A stretch of 64,000 nt of DNA. Source: an uncultured Alphaproteobacteria bacterium. Lineage in GTDB: Bacteria > Pseudomonadota > Alphaproteobacteria > HIMB59 > GCA-002718135. The stretch lies in contig CABZCZ010000006.1 of assembly GCA_902524385.1 (NCBI GenBank), forward strand, positions 1 to 64,000, given 5' to 3'. A program made the translations under genes and the position numbers. Of the stretch, positions 1 to 10,657 are shown piece after piece. Under the pieces are notes generated by a model, which made no database searches, was not told where the DNA came from, and saw only the letters and a list, made by a program, of their open reading frames with translations. Within the stretch, counting starts at the first letter, position 1; each line of letters begins with the position of its first letter.

Positions 1-759
1 CAAGATAAAAATAATTTAGAAACCAATCAAGCTATAAAAAATTTATCATTAAATATTAAAAGAGGGGAGATACTTGGAGTGGTTGGAGAGTCAGGTTGTG
101 GTAAATCAACTCTTGGCAAAATTATATCAGGTATATTAGAAAAGAATTCGGGTAACATATTCTATAATCAAAAAGAAATATCTTACACAAAAAAAAAATC
201 TTTAGATATCCAGATGGTTTTTCAAGATCCTTATAGTTCATTAAATCCAAGAAAAAAAATCATAGACATTATTGCAGAAGCACCGGTTGTTCATAATATT
301 ATTAAAAAACAACAATCTAAAGAATACGTTGCCAAATTAATGAATGATTGTGGAATAAGCCCTAATCTAATGTTTAGATATCCTCATCAATTTTCTGGCG
401 GCCAAAGACAAAGAATTGCAATAGCTCGTTCTCTTGCCGTAAATCCATCGGTTTTGATTTGTGATGAAATTGTTTCTGCTTTAGACGTTTCAATACAAGC
501 ACAAATCCTAAATCTAATTTTAAAATTAAATAAACAAAATAATTTAACAATTGTATTTATTAGTCATGATTTAAGTGTTGTAAATTATGTAAGTAACAGA
601 GTAGCGGTTATGTATTTTGGAGAGATTGTTGAATTAGGAAACTCAAAGAAAGTATTTTCAAAACCATCTCACTCTTACACTAAAGCACTTTTATCAAATT
701 TGCCAAACATAAAAGAAAGAAATATAAATTATAAATCAACACTTTATACTCAAAATTAG
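1..759 (+). CDS. Oligopeptide/dipeptide ABC transporter ATP-binding protein (DppF/OppF-like), 5' end outside window
   Basis: Frame is open from base 1; Walker A GESGCGKS, signature FSGGQRQRIAIARSL, Walker B LICDE, VFISHD; C-terminal oligopeptide-transporter-like extension. Confidence 0.93.
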   Translation, partial: QDKNNLETNQAIKNLSLNIKRGEILGVVGESGCGKSTLGKIISGILEKNSGNIFYNQKEISYTKKKSLDIQMVFQDPYSSLNPRKKIIDIIAEAPVVHNIIKKQQSKEYVAKLMNDCGISPNLMFRYPHQFSGGQRQRIAIARSLAVNPSVLICDEIVSALDVSIQAQILNLILKLNKQNNLTIVFISHDLSVVNYVSNRVAVMYFGEIVELGNSKKVFSKPSHSYTKALLSNLPNIKERNINYKSTLYTQN

Positions 760-761
760 AA

Positions 762-1742
762 ATGAAAAATAAATCAATTTTATACGACCAATCAATTATT
801 TGTGACTTAACACTACCCTGGGTTCCTGAAGCACAAAATAAAGATAATATTTTAGACAGATATTATAAATCAAAATTTGGGTTTGTTAGTCTTAGTGTGG
901 GTGTTGAAAGAATGAATACCAAACAAACAATTGAATACATAAAACAGGTAAAAAAATATATTAAAAAAAATAAAAATTATGTATTTGCAGAAAATATTGC
1001 AACAATTAAAAATGCTAAAAACTCAAATAAGCTTTCTTTAGGTTTTCATTTTCAAGGTTCTGAGATGCTTGGTGGTAAAGTCAGTAATGTAAAGGTTTTT
1101 TATGATTTGGGTATAAGACACATGCTCTTAGCAAAAGATTATAGATCTAAAGCTGCAGATGGATGTTTTGAACCAGCTAATGCAGGTCTCAGTATCTATG
1201 GAAAAGCTCTAATTAAAGAAATGAACAATGTTGGCATGATAGTAGACTTAACACATACAGGATATAAGAGTTCAATAGAGGCAATAGAATTATCAACTAA
1301 ACCTGTAATTTTTTCTCATTCTAATCCAAATAAATTAAAAAAAACGAATAGAAATATATCTGATGAGCAAATAAAAAAATGCGCAAAAACAGATGGATTA
1401 ATTGGGATAGTTGGTTTTGGGCATTTCCTAAAAAATAATGATATATCTCCTGAAAATTTTGTAAACAATATTCAATATATAGCTGATTTAGTTGGTCCAA
1501 AACATATCGGATTGGGACTAGACTATGTGTATTATCAAAAACAATTTCTCAGACAAGTTAAGTCAAATAAGTTTGGTTTACCAAAAGAATACTTAAATAA
1601 CTTGAACGGATTTATATATTTTCAACCAGAAAAAATATTGGATGTAACAAATATTTTAATAAGGAAAAATTATTCAACAAAAGATATCAAAGGTATACTA
1701 GGAGAAAATTTTTTAAGGATAGCAAAAAAAAATTGGAAATAG
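762..1742 (+). CDS. Peptidase M19 (membrane dipeptidase)-like protein, divergent active site
   Basis: VDLTHTGY and PVIFSHSNP motifs of the M19 family; HxD motif replaced by DLTLPW and catalytic-region Glu by FHFQG. Confidence 0.85.
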   Translation: MKNKSILYDQSIICDLTLPWVPEAQNKDNILDRYYKSKFGFVSLSVGVERMNTKQTIEYIKQVKKYIKKNKNYVFAENIATIKNAKNSNKLSLGFHFQGSEMLGGKVSNVKVFYDLGIRHMLLAKDYRSKAADGCFEPANAGLSIYGKALIKEMNNVGMIVDLTHTGYKSSIEAIELSTKPVIFSHSNPNKLKKTNRNISDEQIKKCAKTDGLIGIVGFGHFLKNNDISPENFVNNIQYIADLVGPKHIGLGLDYVYYQKQFLRQVKSNKFGLPKEYLNNLNGFIYFQPEKILDVTNILIRKNYSTKDIKGILGENFLRIAKKNWK

Positions 1743-1745
1743 ATT

Positions 1746-3353
1746 ATGGTTGAAAAATATGATTATATTATTGTTGGGTCTGGTTCTGCAGGTTCAATAA
1801 TAGCTTATCGATTGAGTGAGTATTTTCCTAATAAAAAAATATTACTTGTAGAGGCAGGGAATAATGACAATAATATTATGGTGAAAATACCTGCTGGTTA
1901 TGGTTATCTTTTTAATAATAATAAAGTTAATTGGAAATACTATACAGAAGAAATTAGAGGTTTAAATAATAGAAAAGATTATTGGCCAAAAGGTAAAATT
2001 CTTGGAGGATCAAGCTCAATTAATGCAATGGTTTATATCAGGGGTCAAAAAGAAGATTATGATAATTGGGAAATAAATGATTGGAGTTGGAACGATTTAC
2101 TACCTTATTTCATAAAACTTGAGAATCATTATTTAGGAAAAACATCCTATCATAATGATGATGGAAAAATTAAAATTTCTAATATTCAAAAAGAAAAGCA
2201 TCAATTGACAGATGAATTTATAAAATCTTGTATAAATTTAGGAATTAAAAAAAATGATGACTTTAATGGTCAAGACCAAGAAGGTGTAGGCTTATATCAA
2301 CTTAATACAAATAGAGGCGTCAGAAGTAATGTTTCAAGAGAATATTTGAGAAAAATTAAAAATAAAAATTTTAAACTAATAACTTCATCACATGTATCAA
2401 AAATCATATTAAAAGATGATATTGCCACTGGTATTGAATTCTTAAAAGATAATAAAAAATTTATAGCAAATTGTAACGATGAGATAATTTTAAGTGCAGG
2501 CTCAATTTCTTCTCCACAAATTTTACAATTATCTGGTGTTGGGAATCAGGATGATCTAAGAAATTACAATATCGATAAAGTGAAACATCTAAGATACGTT
2601 GGACAAAACCTACAAGATCACCTTAACGTAGCATTACATTATAAAACAAATATTAAATCACTAAATGACGATTTAAGACCAATCACAAATAAAATATTTT
2701 ACTTCCTAAAGTGGTTTTTATTTAAAAATGGCCCGTTAACACTAAGTATTAACCAAGCAGGAGCCTTTGTTAAGTCTGATCAATCGATTAACACCCCTGA
2801 TTTACAAATCTATTTTCTACCGTTAACAGCTTCTAATTTGAGTAATTCAAAGAATGCTTCTATTGAACCTGATCCTTTTTCTGGTTTTACAATTGCTCCA
2901 TGTGTATTAAGACCAAAAAGCAAAGGTTTTGTAAAAATCAAATCAACCAATCCTCTAGAGCATCCGTCTATAAACCCAAATTACTTTGATCACGATGATG
3001 ATATGTTTTTAATGTTAAAGGCATATAATTTATCAAATAAAATTTCGCAGACAAAACCTTTAAAAAATTTTGTTGAAAAAAAAGTTGGTCCACATCAATT
3101 TATAAGCTCTGAAGATGAAAAAATTGATTTTATAAGACAAAACTCTAAAACTACTTATCATCCAGTGGGAACATGTAAGATGGGATTTAGTGATAAAGAT
3201 TCTGTTGTAGATAGTTCACTAAAGGTTCATGGATTCCAAAATTTAAGAGTAGCTGATGCTTCAGTAATGCCAAATCTTATTTCAGGTAACACAAATGCTG
3301 CATGTATGATGATAGGCGAAAAATGCGCTGATTTAATTAGGAATCATAAATGA
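1746..3353 (+). CDS. GMC-family FAD oxidoreductase (choline dehydrogenase-like)
   Basis: N-terminal DYIIVGSGSAGSIIAYRLSE, GGSSSINAMVYIRGQKEDYDNW, C-terminal YHPVGTCKMG and NTNAACMMIGEKCAD. Confidence 0.93.
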   Translation: MVEKYDYIIVGSGSAGSIIAYRLSEYFPNKKILLVEAGNNDNNIMVKIPAGYGYLFNNNKVNWKYYTEEIRGLNNRKDYWPKGKILGGSSSINAMVYIRGQKEDYDNWEINDWSWNDLLPYFIKLENHYLGKTSYHNDDGKIKISNIQKEKHQLTDEFIKSCINLGIKKNDDFNGQDQEGVGLYQLNTNRGVRSNVSREYLRKIKNKNFKLITSSHVSKIILKDDIATGIEFLKDNKKFIANCNDEIILSAGSISSPQILQLSGVGNQDDLRNYNIDKVKHLRYVGQNLQDHLNVALHYKTNIKSLNDDLRPITNKIFYFLKWFLFKNGPLTLSINQAGAFVKSDQSINTPDLQIYFLPLTASNLSNSKNASIEPDPFSGFTIAPCVLRPKSKGFVKIKSTNPLEHPSINPNYFDHDDDMFLMLKAYNLSNKISQTKPLKNFVEKKVGPHQFISSEDEKIDFIRQNSKTTYHPVGTCKMGFSDKDSVVDSSLKVHGFQNLRVADASVMPNLISGNTNAACMMIGEKCADLIRNHK

Positions 3354-4471
3354 AAATTACAAAGATTGAAACATTTACAGACAGTAAATTTATTAAGGGT
3401 GTTACTTTAGTAAAAGTTACAACTAATACAAATAACTTTGGCTGGGGACAAATCTCTCCTTATAATTCAGATATAAGTACTGAGGTATTATATCGTCAAG
3501 TTGCTCCTTTTGTTATTGGAGCTGATATATCAAATTTAAATGAATTAGGTAATTTAATAGACTTTGTTTATGATAAGCAACATAAGTTTCCTGGTACCTA
3601 TATGTGTAGAGCATTAGGAGGTTTGGATACTGCTATATGGGATTTGCATGGAAGATTAATAAATAAACCTGTTTGTGATTTAATTGGTAATTGTAAAACA
3701 AAAAAAATAAGAGTTTATGGTTCAAGCATGAAAAGACAAATTACACCAGCAGATGAAGTTGATAGATTTAAAAAATTGATAGATGACAGTGGTTTTAACG
3801 CATTTAAATTTAGAATTGGTTCTGAAGTCGGGGGAAATTTAGATGAGTGGGAAGGGCGTACAGAGGAAATTATTTCATTAATGGGAAAAAATTTTGCAAA
3901 TATTGACCTGTTAGTCGATGCTAATAGTTGTTATACGCCCGATAAAGCTATTGAAATTGGTAAAATTTTAGAGAGTAATGGCATAATTCATTATGAGGAA
4001 CCATGTCCTTATTGGGAGCATGAATGGACTAAAAAAGTAACTGAAAATTTAGATTTAAATATAACTGGTGGCGAACAAGATAATAGCATTACAATATTCA
4101 AAAAATATATAGATGAAAAAATTGTAAATATAATACAACCAGATATTTTATATTTAGGTGGGATAGACAGAACCTTAAGAGTTGCGAAATATGCATCTAA
4201 AAAAAATATGATTTGTACACCCCATGCAGCTAATATGTCTTTAGTCACAATCTTTACCTTACATTTATTAGCTGCTATAGAAAATGCTGGACCATATTTG
4301 GAATATTCTATTGAGGGTGAAGATTTTTATCCTTGGCAAAATAATATATATTATGATTATCCAAAAGTTGATAACGGATATATTACAATAGATGATAAAC
4401 CGGGATGGGGAATTGAACCAAATAAAAATTGGCTAGAAAAAGCTAATTACAAAATGTTTGATGGTAAGTGA
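3350..4471 (+). CDS. Mandelate racemase/muconate lactonizing enzyme family protein (enolase superfamily)
   Basis: FKFRIG, VDANSCY, HYEEPCP, GGEQDN, CTPHAANMS metal and catalytic motifs; 4-bp overlap with upstream gene. Confidence 0.9.
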   Translation: MKITKIETFTDSKFIKGVTLVKVTTNTNNFGWGQISPYNSDISTEVLYRQVAPFVIGADISNLNELGNLIDFVYDKQHKFPGTYMCRALGGLDTAIWDLHGRLINKPVCDLIGNCKTKKIRVYGSSMKRQITPADEVDRFKKLIDDSGFNAFKFRIGSEVGGNLDEWEGRTEEIISLMGKNFANIDLLVDANSCYTPDKAIEIGKILESNGIIHYEEPCPYWEHEWTKKVTENLDLNITGGEQDNSITIFKKYIDEKIVNIIQPDILYLGGIDRTLRVAKYASKKNMICTPHAANMSLVTIFTLHLLAAIENAGPYLEYSIEGEDFYPWQNNIYYDYPKVDNGYITIDDKPGWGIEPNKNWLEKANYKMFDGK

Positions 4472-4526
4472 CATTTAACATTCTTGCATAAAGTATATAT
4501 ATGCACTAAATGAAATCATTAAATGT

Positions 4527-4601
4527 TGGGGCGTCGCCAAGCGGTAAGGCACCGGTTTTTGGAGTCGGCATTCGTAGGTTCGAATCCTACCGCCCCAGCC
4601 A
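4527..4601 (+). tRNA. tRNA-Gln (anticodon TTG)
   Basis: Cloverleaf: acceptor TGGGGCG/CGCCCCA, D-arm GCCAAGCGGTAAGGC, anticodon loop TTTTGGA, T-arm GTAGGTTCGAATCCTAC, encoded CCA. Confidence 0.95.
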
Positions 4602-4604
4602 ATT

Positions 4605-5192
4605 TTAAATTTTTTTTTGAATTTTGTTTAGGAAATTAACACTCTTCCAATATAAATCTTCAAATTTTTGGACAATACTAATATTAATTATTTCTTTTTC
4701 TTTAACACCCCAAATATATTTTTTATCCATCCAACCTTTGAAATTTCCTGATGAAATTAAACACCAATAAATTTTGCATTTTTCTAAAAAAACAATATTT
4801 CCCTTTCCTATTTCTCCAATAACATTACCGTCTAAAGTGTTTAATAATTTTATATTTTTATTATTATCTAATAAAACAATGCCTGTCCTAGTTCCAGATA
4901 TTAAACTTTTATGAATCCATCCAATATTGTTTTTAAAATCTTCTACCTTTCTCCAATCTTCATACTCTTCTAAAACTTTTAAAGGGTAATTTTTTACTAT
5001 GTATTTAATTTCTATAGGATAATTCTTACTTGGACCAACTCTAATATTTGCATCATCAGATTTTAAAGATACGTACCTAGGAATTTCAAGACCAGTTTCC
5101 CTTCCAATTTCTGCAAAAGTGTTTTCAGTAAAAGTTATAATTACAATAAATAAAATTATAATTTTTGTAATAATATTTTTATAAAGAAGCAT
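4605..5192 (-). CDS. Secreted SH3-domain protein (bacterial SH3, two repeats)
   Basis: Signal peptide; VSLKSDDANIRVGPSKNYPIEIKYIVKNYPLKVLEEYEDWRKVEDFKNNIGWIHKSLISG is SH3_4-like. Confidence 0.8.
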   Translation of the reverse strand: MLLYKNIITKIIILFIVIITFTENTFAEIGRETGLEIPRYVSLKSDDANIRVGPSKNYPIEIKYIVKNYPLKVLEEYEDWRKVEDFKNNIGWIHKSLISGTRTGIVLLDNNKNIKLLNTLDGNVIGEIGKGNIVFLEKCKIYWCLISSGNFKGWMDKKYIWGVKEKEIINISIVQKFEDLYWKSVNFLNKIQKKI

Positions 5193-5197
5193 ACGAT

Positions 5198-5536
5198 TTA
5201 AGCTGGCTCTCCTTTAGTCGTTATATGTTGAATCGCTTTTCCATCTCTAAATTTAACAAACCACATAACTATACCTTTTCCAGTATCCCACTCCTGTAAT
5301 ACGCTTATAACAAGTAAATCATCTGATGAATAGTGAACTTCCGGTGTTAATTTTATTGACGTACCTATGTTACGTATTCTTTCCAGAATTTCTATTTTTG
5401 ATTCTATAGGTTTTTGGGGACCTTTAGTAAGAGATCGCATTTCAAATTTTTCACTCATTAAATTTGGTAAAGTTTCACGATCTATATTGCTCATATAATC
5501 AAACCACGCTTTTTTATATTTCTCTCCTAAATTCAT
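5198..5536 (-). CDS. Hypothetical protein, possibly SnoaL/NTF2-like fold
   Basis: Intact 112-aa ORF with typical small NTF2-like layout (EILERIRN..., VLQEWDTGKGIVMWFVKFRDGKAIQHITT). Confidence 0.6.
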   Translation of the reverse strand: MNLGEKYKKAWFDYMSNIDRETLPNLMSEKFEMRSLTKGPQKPIESKIEILERIRNIGTSIKLTPEVHYSSDDLLVISVLQEWDTGKGIVMWFVKFRDGKAIQHITTKGEPA

Positions 5537-5720
5537 TTAATTTCCTTTTTTGTCTGAAAAAATTTTTATATTTACTATTCTACCACCAACCAAGGAGATT
5601 GTTTAGTTCTAATCAGTGTAAAACCATCTTGAATATGATAAAATAACATAGCGGTACTAAGGAGGTACTATGAACATTGTATGTTTAATATTAAGTTGAT
5701 AAAAGATTAACAAATAAGAA

Positions 5721-5797
5721 GCGCCTGTAGCTCAATTGGATAGAGCGTATGACTACGGATCATAAGGTTAGGAGTTCGACTCTTCTCAGGCGCGCCA
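5721..5797 (+). tRNA. tRNA-Arg (anticodon ACG)
   Basis: Acceptor GCGCCTG/CAGGCGC, D-arm GCTCAATTGGATAGAGC, anticodon stem-loop TATGA-CTACGGA-TCATA, T-loop GTTCGAC, encoded CCA. Confidence 0.95.
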
Positions 5798-5851
5798 AAA
5801 AAAAATGTTTTATACAAATTTGTCCAAATATGTATTAATTAAAATAATAAA

Positions 5852-6874
5852 ATGATTGTTGATATAAACTCCAAAAAAATAAAAAGTGATAAAGGCTTAT
5901 CAAACTTATTTGTTAACGCAAATTTTAGAAACTTATCAATTAATTGCAATATACTTAAAGGTAATTTTTATTCTGATTCATTTTATTATTTTCCAATTAC
6001 TGAGAATAATGAAACATTTTCATCATTATTTACTAGAGATCTTAACAACACTTCGCATTTTTATTCCCAAAAATTTTTTGATAATTTTAAAAAAAATAAA
6101 AATTCATTAAAAAACTTTAAAGACATTTTTATTCTTGGATCAAATGCAGGTAATAATTATTATTCAAATTTACTATATTTTCTTCCAAGAATTTTCTTTA
6201 ATAAAAAAACTAATCTTAAATTAGCAATCCATAGAAATTCCTCAAACAAATATAGAAATTTTATTGTAAGCATTTTAAAATCCTTAAATATAGAATTCAC
6301 ATTTGTGTTTTTAGATGATGACTTTTATTATTTTACAAATTCAGAGTTTCCTCAGTTTTTGAATATGAATTCTGCAATTGAAATATTAAAAAAATTTTTT
6401 AATCCAAAAACTAATGAAGAAATAAGCAAAAAAATATATGTAACCAGAGAAGATTCTAATTACAGAAAAATTATCAATGAGAGTGATGTCGTAACACTTT
6501 TAAGACAAAAGGGTTACAGAGTTATTAACCCTCAATTATATGAAATAGAAGAGCAGATAGAAATTTTTTCAAATGCTGAAAAGATAATTGCACCTCATGG
6601 TTCCAATTTAGTAAACATTATTTTTTGCAAACCTGGAACAGAAATATTTGAGATCACCTCTTCTTTTAATGACAATGAAAAAACACTTGAAGACAGATAT
6701 TTAAAATTAGCTCAAATTAATGATCTTAAGTATAATAAAATAATTGCTGAAACAGTTGATGTTAAAAATCATTCACCACTTGCCAAAAAATATATCCACT
6801 CTAAGGTGTTATCTCAAAGTAATTACTATAAAAATCTAATTGTTAAAATTCAAAATATCAGTGAAGTAATTTAA
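5852..6874 (+). CDS. Glycosyltransferase family 61-like protein (DUF563)
   Basis: IYVTREDSNYRKIINESDVVTLLRQKGYRVINPQLYEIEEQIEIFSNAEKIIAPHGSNLVNIIFCKPGTEIFEI is typical of GT61. Confidence 0.82.
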   Translation: MIVDINSKKIKSDKGLSNLFVNANFRNLSINCNILKGNFYSDSFYYFPITENNETFSSLFTRDLNNTSHFYSQKFFDNFKKNKNSLKNFKDIFILGSNAGNNYYSNLLYFLPRIFFNKKTNLKLAIHRNSSNKYRNFIVSILKSLNIEFTFVFLDDDFYYFTNSEFPQFLNMNSAIEILKKFFNPKTNEEISKKIYVTREDSNYRKIINESDVVTLLRQKGYRVINPQLYEIEEQIEIFSNAEKIIAPHGSNLVNIIFCKPGTEIFEITSSFNDNEKTLEDRYLKLAQINDLKYNKIIAETVDVKNHSPLAKKYIHSKVLSQSNYYKNLIVKIQNISEVI

Positions 6875-6875
6875 C

Positions 6876-7907
6876 TCAACAATTTTTCAAGTAAAACGGA
6901 AATACTACGCTGATATTATTTTTTAAATCTCTACAAATTTTTTCAAAAGAATATTTATTGCTATTTAGACCTTTATATTTAGCCAATAGATTTCCTAGAA
7001 AAGAATCAATAACTTTATTTTCATAAATTTTATAATCTTTAAATTCGTTTTCTTTAATTATTAATTTAAGAAGTGTTTCATAATTCAAAATATCATCAAC
7101 CAAAAAATTATTTTTTGCTTGATTGCTATTATAAATTAAAGCCCCTATATCATTTTTTATATTGGAAATTTCAATTTTTCGACTTTTAGAAACTTTAGCC
7201 ACAAAGTCATTATAAACATCATCCACAATATTTTGTAAGTGTTCAATTTCATCATTTTTAGGTCGTCTATATGGATTAAACAAATCTTTACCTTCTCCAG
7301 CATTTTGGTTAAATACTTCTATACCATCTTTAGTTTCGATTGATTGACCAAAGACTCCTGAAGATAGGCTTAATGGTGTATTATAATAAAACCAACTTGG
7401 TCCGCTTACTCCTATACTACCTATAATTGATCCATATGATGCAAATATCTTATCACCTGTAGTTGCAACCCAATATCCACCAGATGCTAAAATTTCTTTT
7501 GAATAAAAATATATTTTAGTATTAGTGTCTTCTTTAAAATTATAAATAATTTGCTCCAATTCAGCTGTAGCACTAACAGTTCCACCAGGAGAATTAATAT
7601 TTATAATTAGAGTATTAATTCTTAGCTGTTTTAATTCTTCCAAATAAGATTTTACTTGAGAAGGGTTTATATAATCATAAAGATTGTTTGCAAAAAAGTT
7701 ACTTTTGTTATTAAATATTGGCCCATTCAAATTAATGTTTGCTATGATATTATTGGAACTTTCGATGCCATCGGTCATTACAAAATGTTTTTTTTGCAAA
7801 TTATTGGAAAAGTGCAGCAAAATATTAATAATGATTAAAAAAATTAATATTGCACTTAAAAAACCAAGAGTTCTTAAAAAAACACTAAAAAATACCATTT
7901 TCTTCAA
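6876..7907 (-). CDS. sppA: Signal peptide peptidase SppA-like S49 family serine protease
   Basis: INSPGGTVSATAELEQII, EILASGGYWVATTGDKIFASYGSIIGSIGV; N-terminal TM helix. Confidence 0.9.
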   Translation of the reverse strand: MKKMVFFSVFLRTLGFLSAILIFLIIINILLHFSNNLQKKHFVMTDGIESSNNIIANINLNGPIFNNKSNFFANNLYDYINPSQVKSYLEELKQLRINTLIININSPGGTVSATAELEQIIYNFKEDTNTKIYFYSKEILASGGYWVATTGDKIFASYGSIIGSIGVSGPSWFYYNTPLSLSSGVFGQSIETKDGIEVFNQNAGEGKDLFNPYRRPKNDEIEHLQNIVDDVYNDFVAKVSKSRKIEISNIKNDIGALIYNSNQAKNNFLVDDILNYETLLKLIIKENEFKDYKIYENKVIDSFLGNLLAKYKGLNSNKYSFEKICRDLKNNISVVFPFYLKNC

Positions 7908-7980
7908 AATATCATAAGTTTGTCTAATTCGAATTTTTTTTTGTTTTCTTCTTGATTAGACTTTAATAATGCTTAAATAA

Positions 7981-8007
7981 CTAGCACTCTCATAATGAGA
8001 GTGCTAA
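7981..8007 (+). promoter_or_regulatory. CIRCE operator (HrcA-binding site) upstream of groESL
   Basis: cTAGCACTC-N9-GAGTGCTAA inverted repeat about 45 bp upstream of the groES ATG. Confidence 0.93.
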
Positions 8008-8049
8008 TAAATAATGATTTAATTTCAATTAGTTAACAAATGAGGATAT

Positions 8050-8355
8050 ATGAATTTTAGACCTTTACATGATAGAGTCTTAGTTAAAAGAGTAGATTCT
8101 GATCAAAAAACAGCAGGGGGAATAATTATCCCTGACACTGCCCAAGAAAAACCAATGGAAGGTGAAGTATTAGAAATTGGTTCTGGAGCAAGAGATGAAA
8201 CAGGAAAGCTAGTACCTTTGGATGTCAAAAAAGGAGATAAAATACTTTTTGGAAAATGGTCTGGTACTGAAGTAAAAATGAATGGTGATGACTTTCTGAT
8301 AATGAAAGAGTCTGACATCATGGGAATAATAACTTCAGGTAAGAAAAAAAAATAA
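8050..8355 (+). CDS. groES: Co-chaperonin GroES
   Basis: [46 protein letters not shown]. Confidence 0.98.
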   Translation: MNFRPLHDRVLVKRVDSDQKTAGGIIIPDTAQEKPMEGEVLEIGSGARDETGKLVPLDVKKGDKILFGKWSGTEVKMNGDDFLIMKESDIMGIITSGKKKK

Positions 8356-10044
<1,689 letters not shown>

Positions 10045-10069
10045 TTAACTAATAAATATTTTAAGAAAG

Positions 10070-10096
10070 GGGCAAATTTATTTGCCCTTTTTTTTT
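10070..10096 (+). terminator. Intrinsic terminator of groESL
   Basis: GGGCAAA-TTTA-TTTGCCC followed by a T tract. Confidence 0.92.
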
Positions 10097-10631
10097 AGAT
10101 TAAACGATCAATTTGATTAATAATTTTTGAACTATCTGGTTTTGTCATAGAGGACCAAGATTTAATAAGTTGACCATTTCTATCAAATAAATATTTGTAA
10201 AAATTCCACTTTGGTTTTTCGTTATACATCTCCTCAATCCATGCATAGATTGGATGAGCATTCCTTCCTTTCACATCCATTGGTGATGAGGTAACAAAAC
10301 CTACCCCGTAATTAACTAAACATATTTGTTTGATATCCTCAGTGTCCAAATACTCTTGATTGAAAGAATTGCTTGTTGTAGCTATTATTGTTAAATCGCT
10401 ATTTTTATAGTTTAAAAATAAATTTTGAAGGTCAGCATACTGTGAAGTGAAACCACATCTAGAAGCTGTATTCACTATTAAAATTGGCTTACCATTAAAT
10501 TTCTCTAAATTTACCTGATTACCATCTATATCTTCAAATGAAAAATCGTATAAATTCACTGTTTCATTAGCTAATAATGTATTCTTTAAGTTAAGCATAA
10601 TCAAAAAAACAAGTAAAAATTTAATTTTCAT
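10095..10631 (-). CDS. Glutathione peroxidase family protein (Cys type)
   Basis: NTASRCGFTSQYADLQNL, signal peptide, KWNFYKYLFDRNGQLIKSWSSMTKP. Confidence 0.93.
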   Translation of the reverse strand: MKIKFLLVFLIMLNLKNTLLANETVNLYDFSFEDIDGNQVNLEKFNGKPILIVNTASRCGFTSQYADLQNLFLNYKNSDLTIIATTSNSFNQEYLDTEDIKQICLVNYGVGFVTSSPMDVKGRNAHPIYAWIEEMYNEKPKWNFYKYLFDRNGQLIKSWSSMTKPDSSKIINQIDRLI

Positions 10632-10657
10632 GTTAGTGAGTATTAAATATATCGCTT

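Noticed and set aside
4009-4248. Minus-strand 79-aa ORF inside the MR/MLE gene
   Set aside because: Antisense to conserved catalytic region; no independent support.
5464-5646. 60-aa plus-strand ORF near tRNA-Arg
   Set aside because: Overlaps the start of the opposite-strand gene and has low-complexity, noncoding-like composition.
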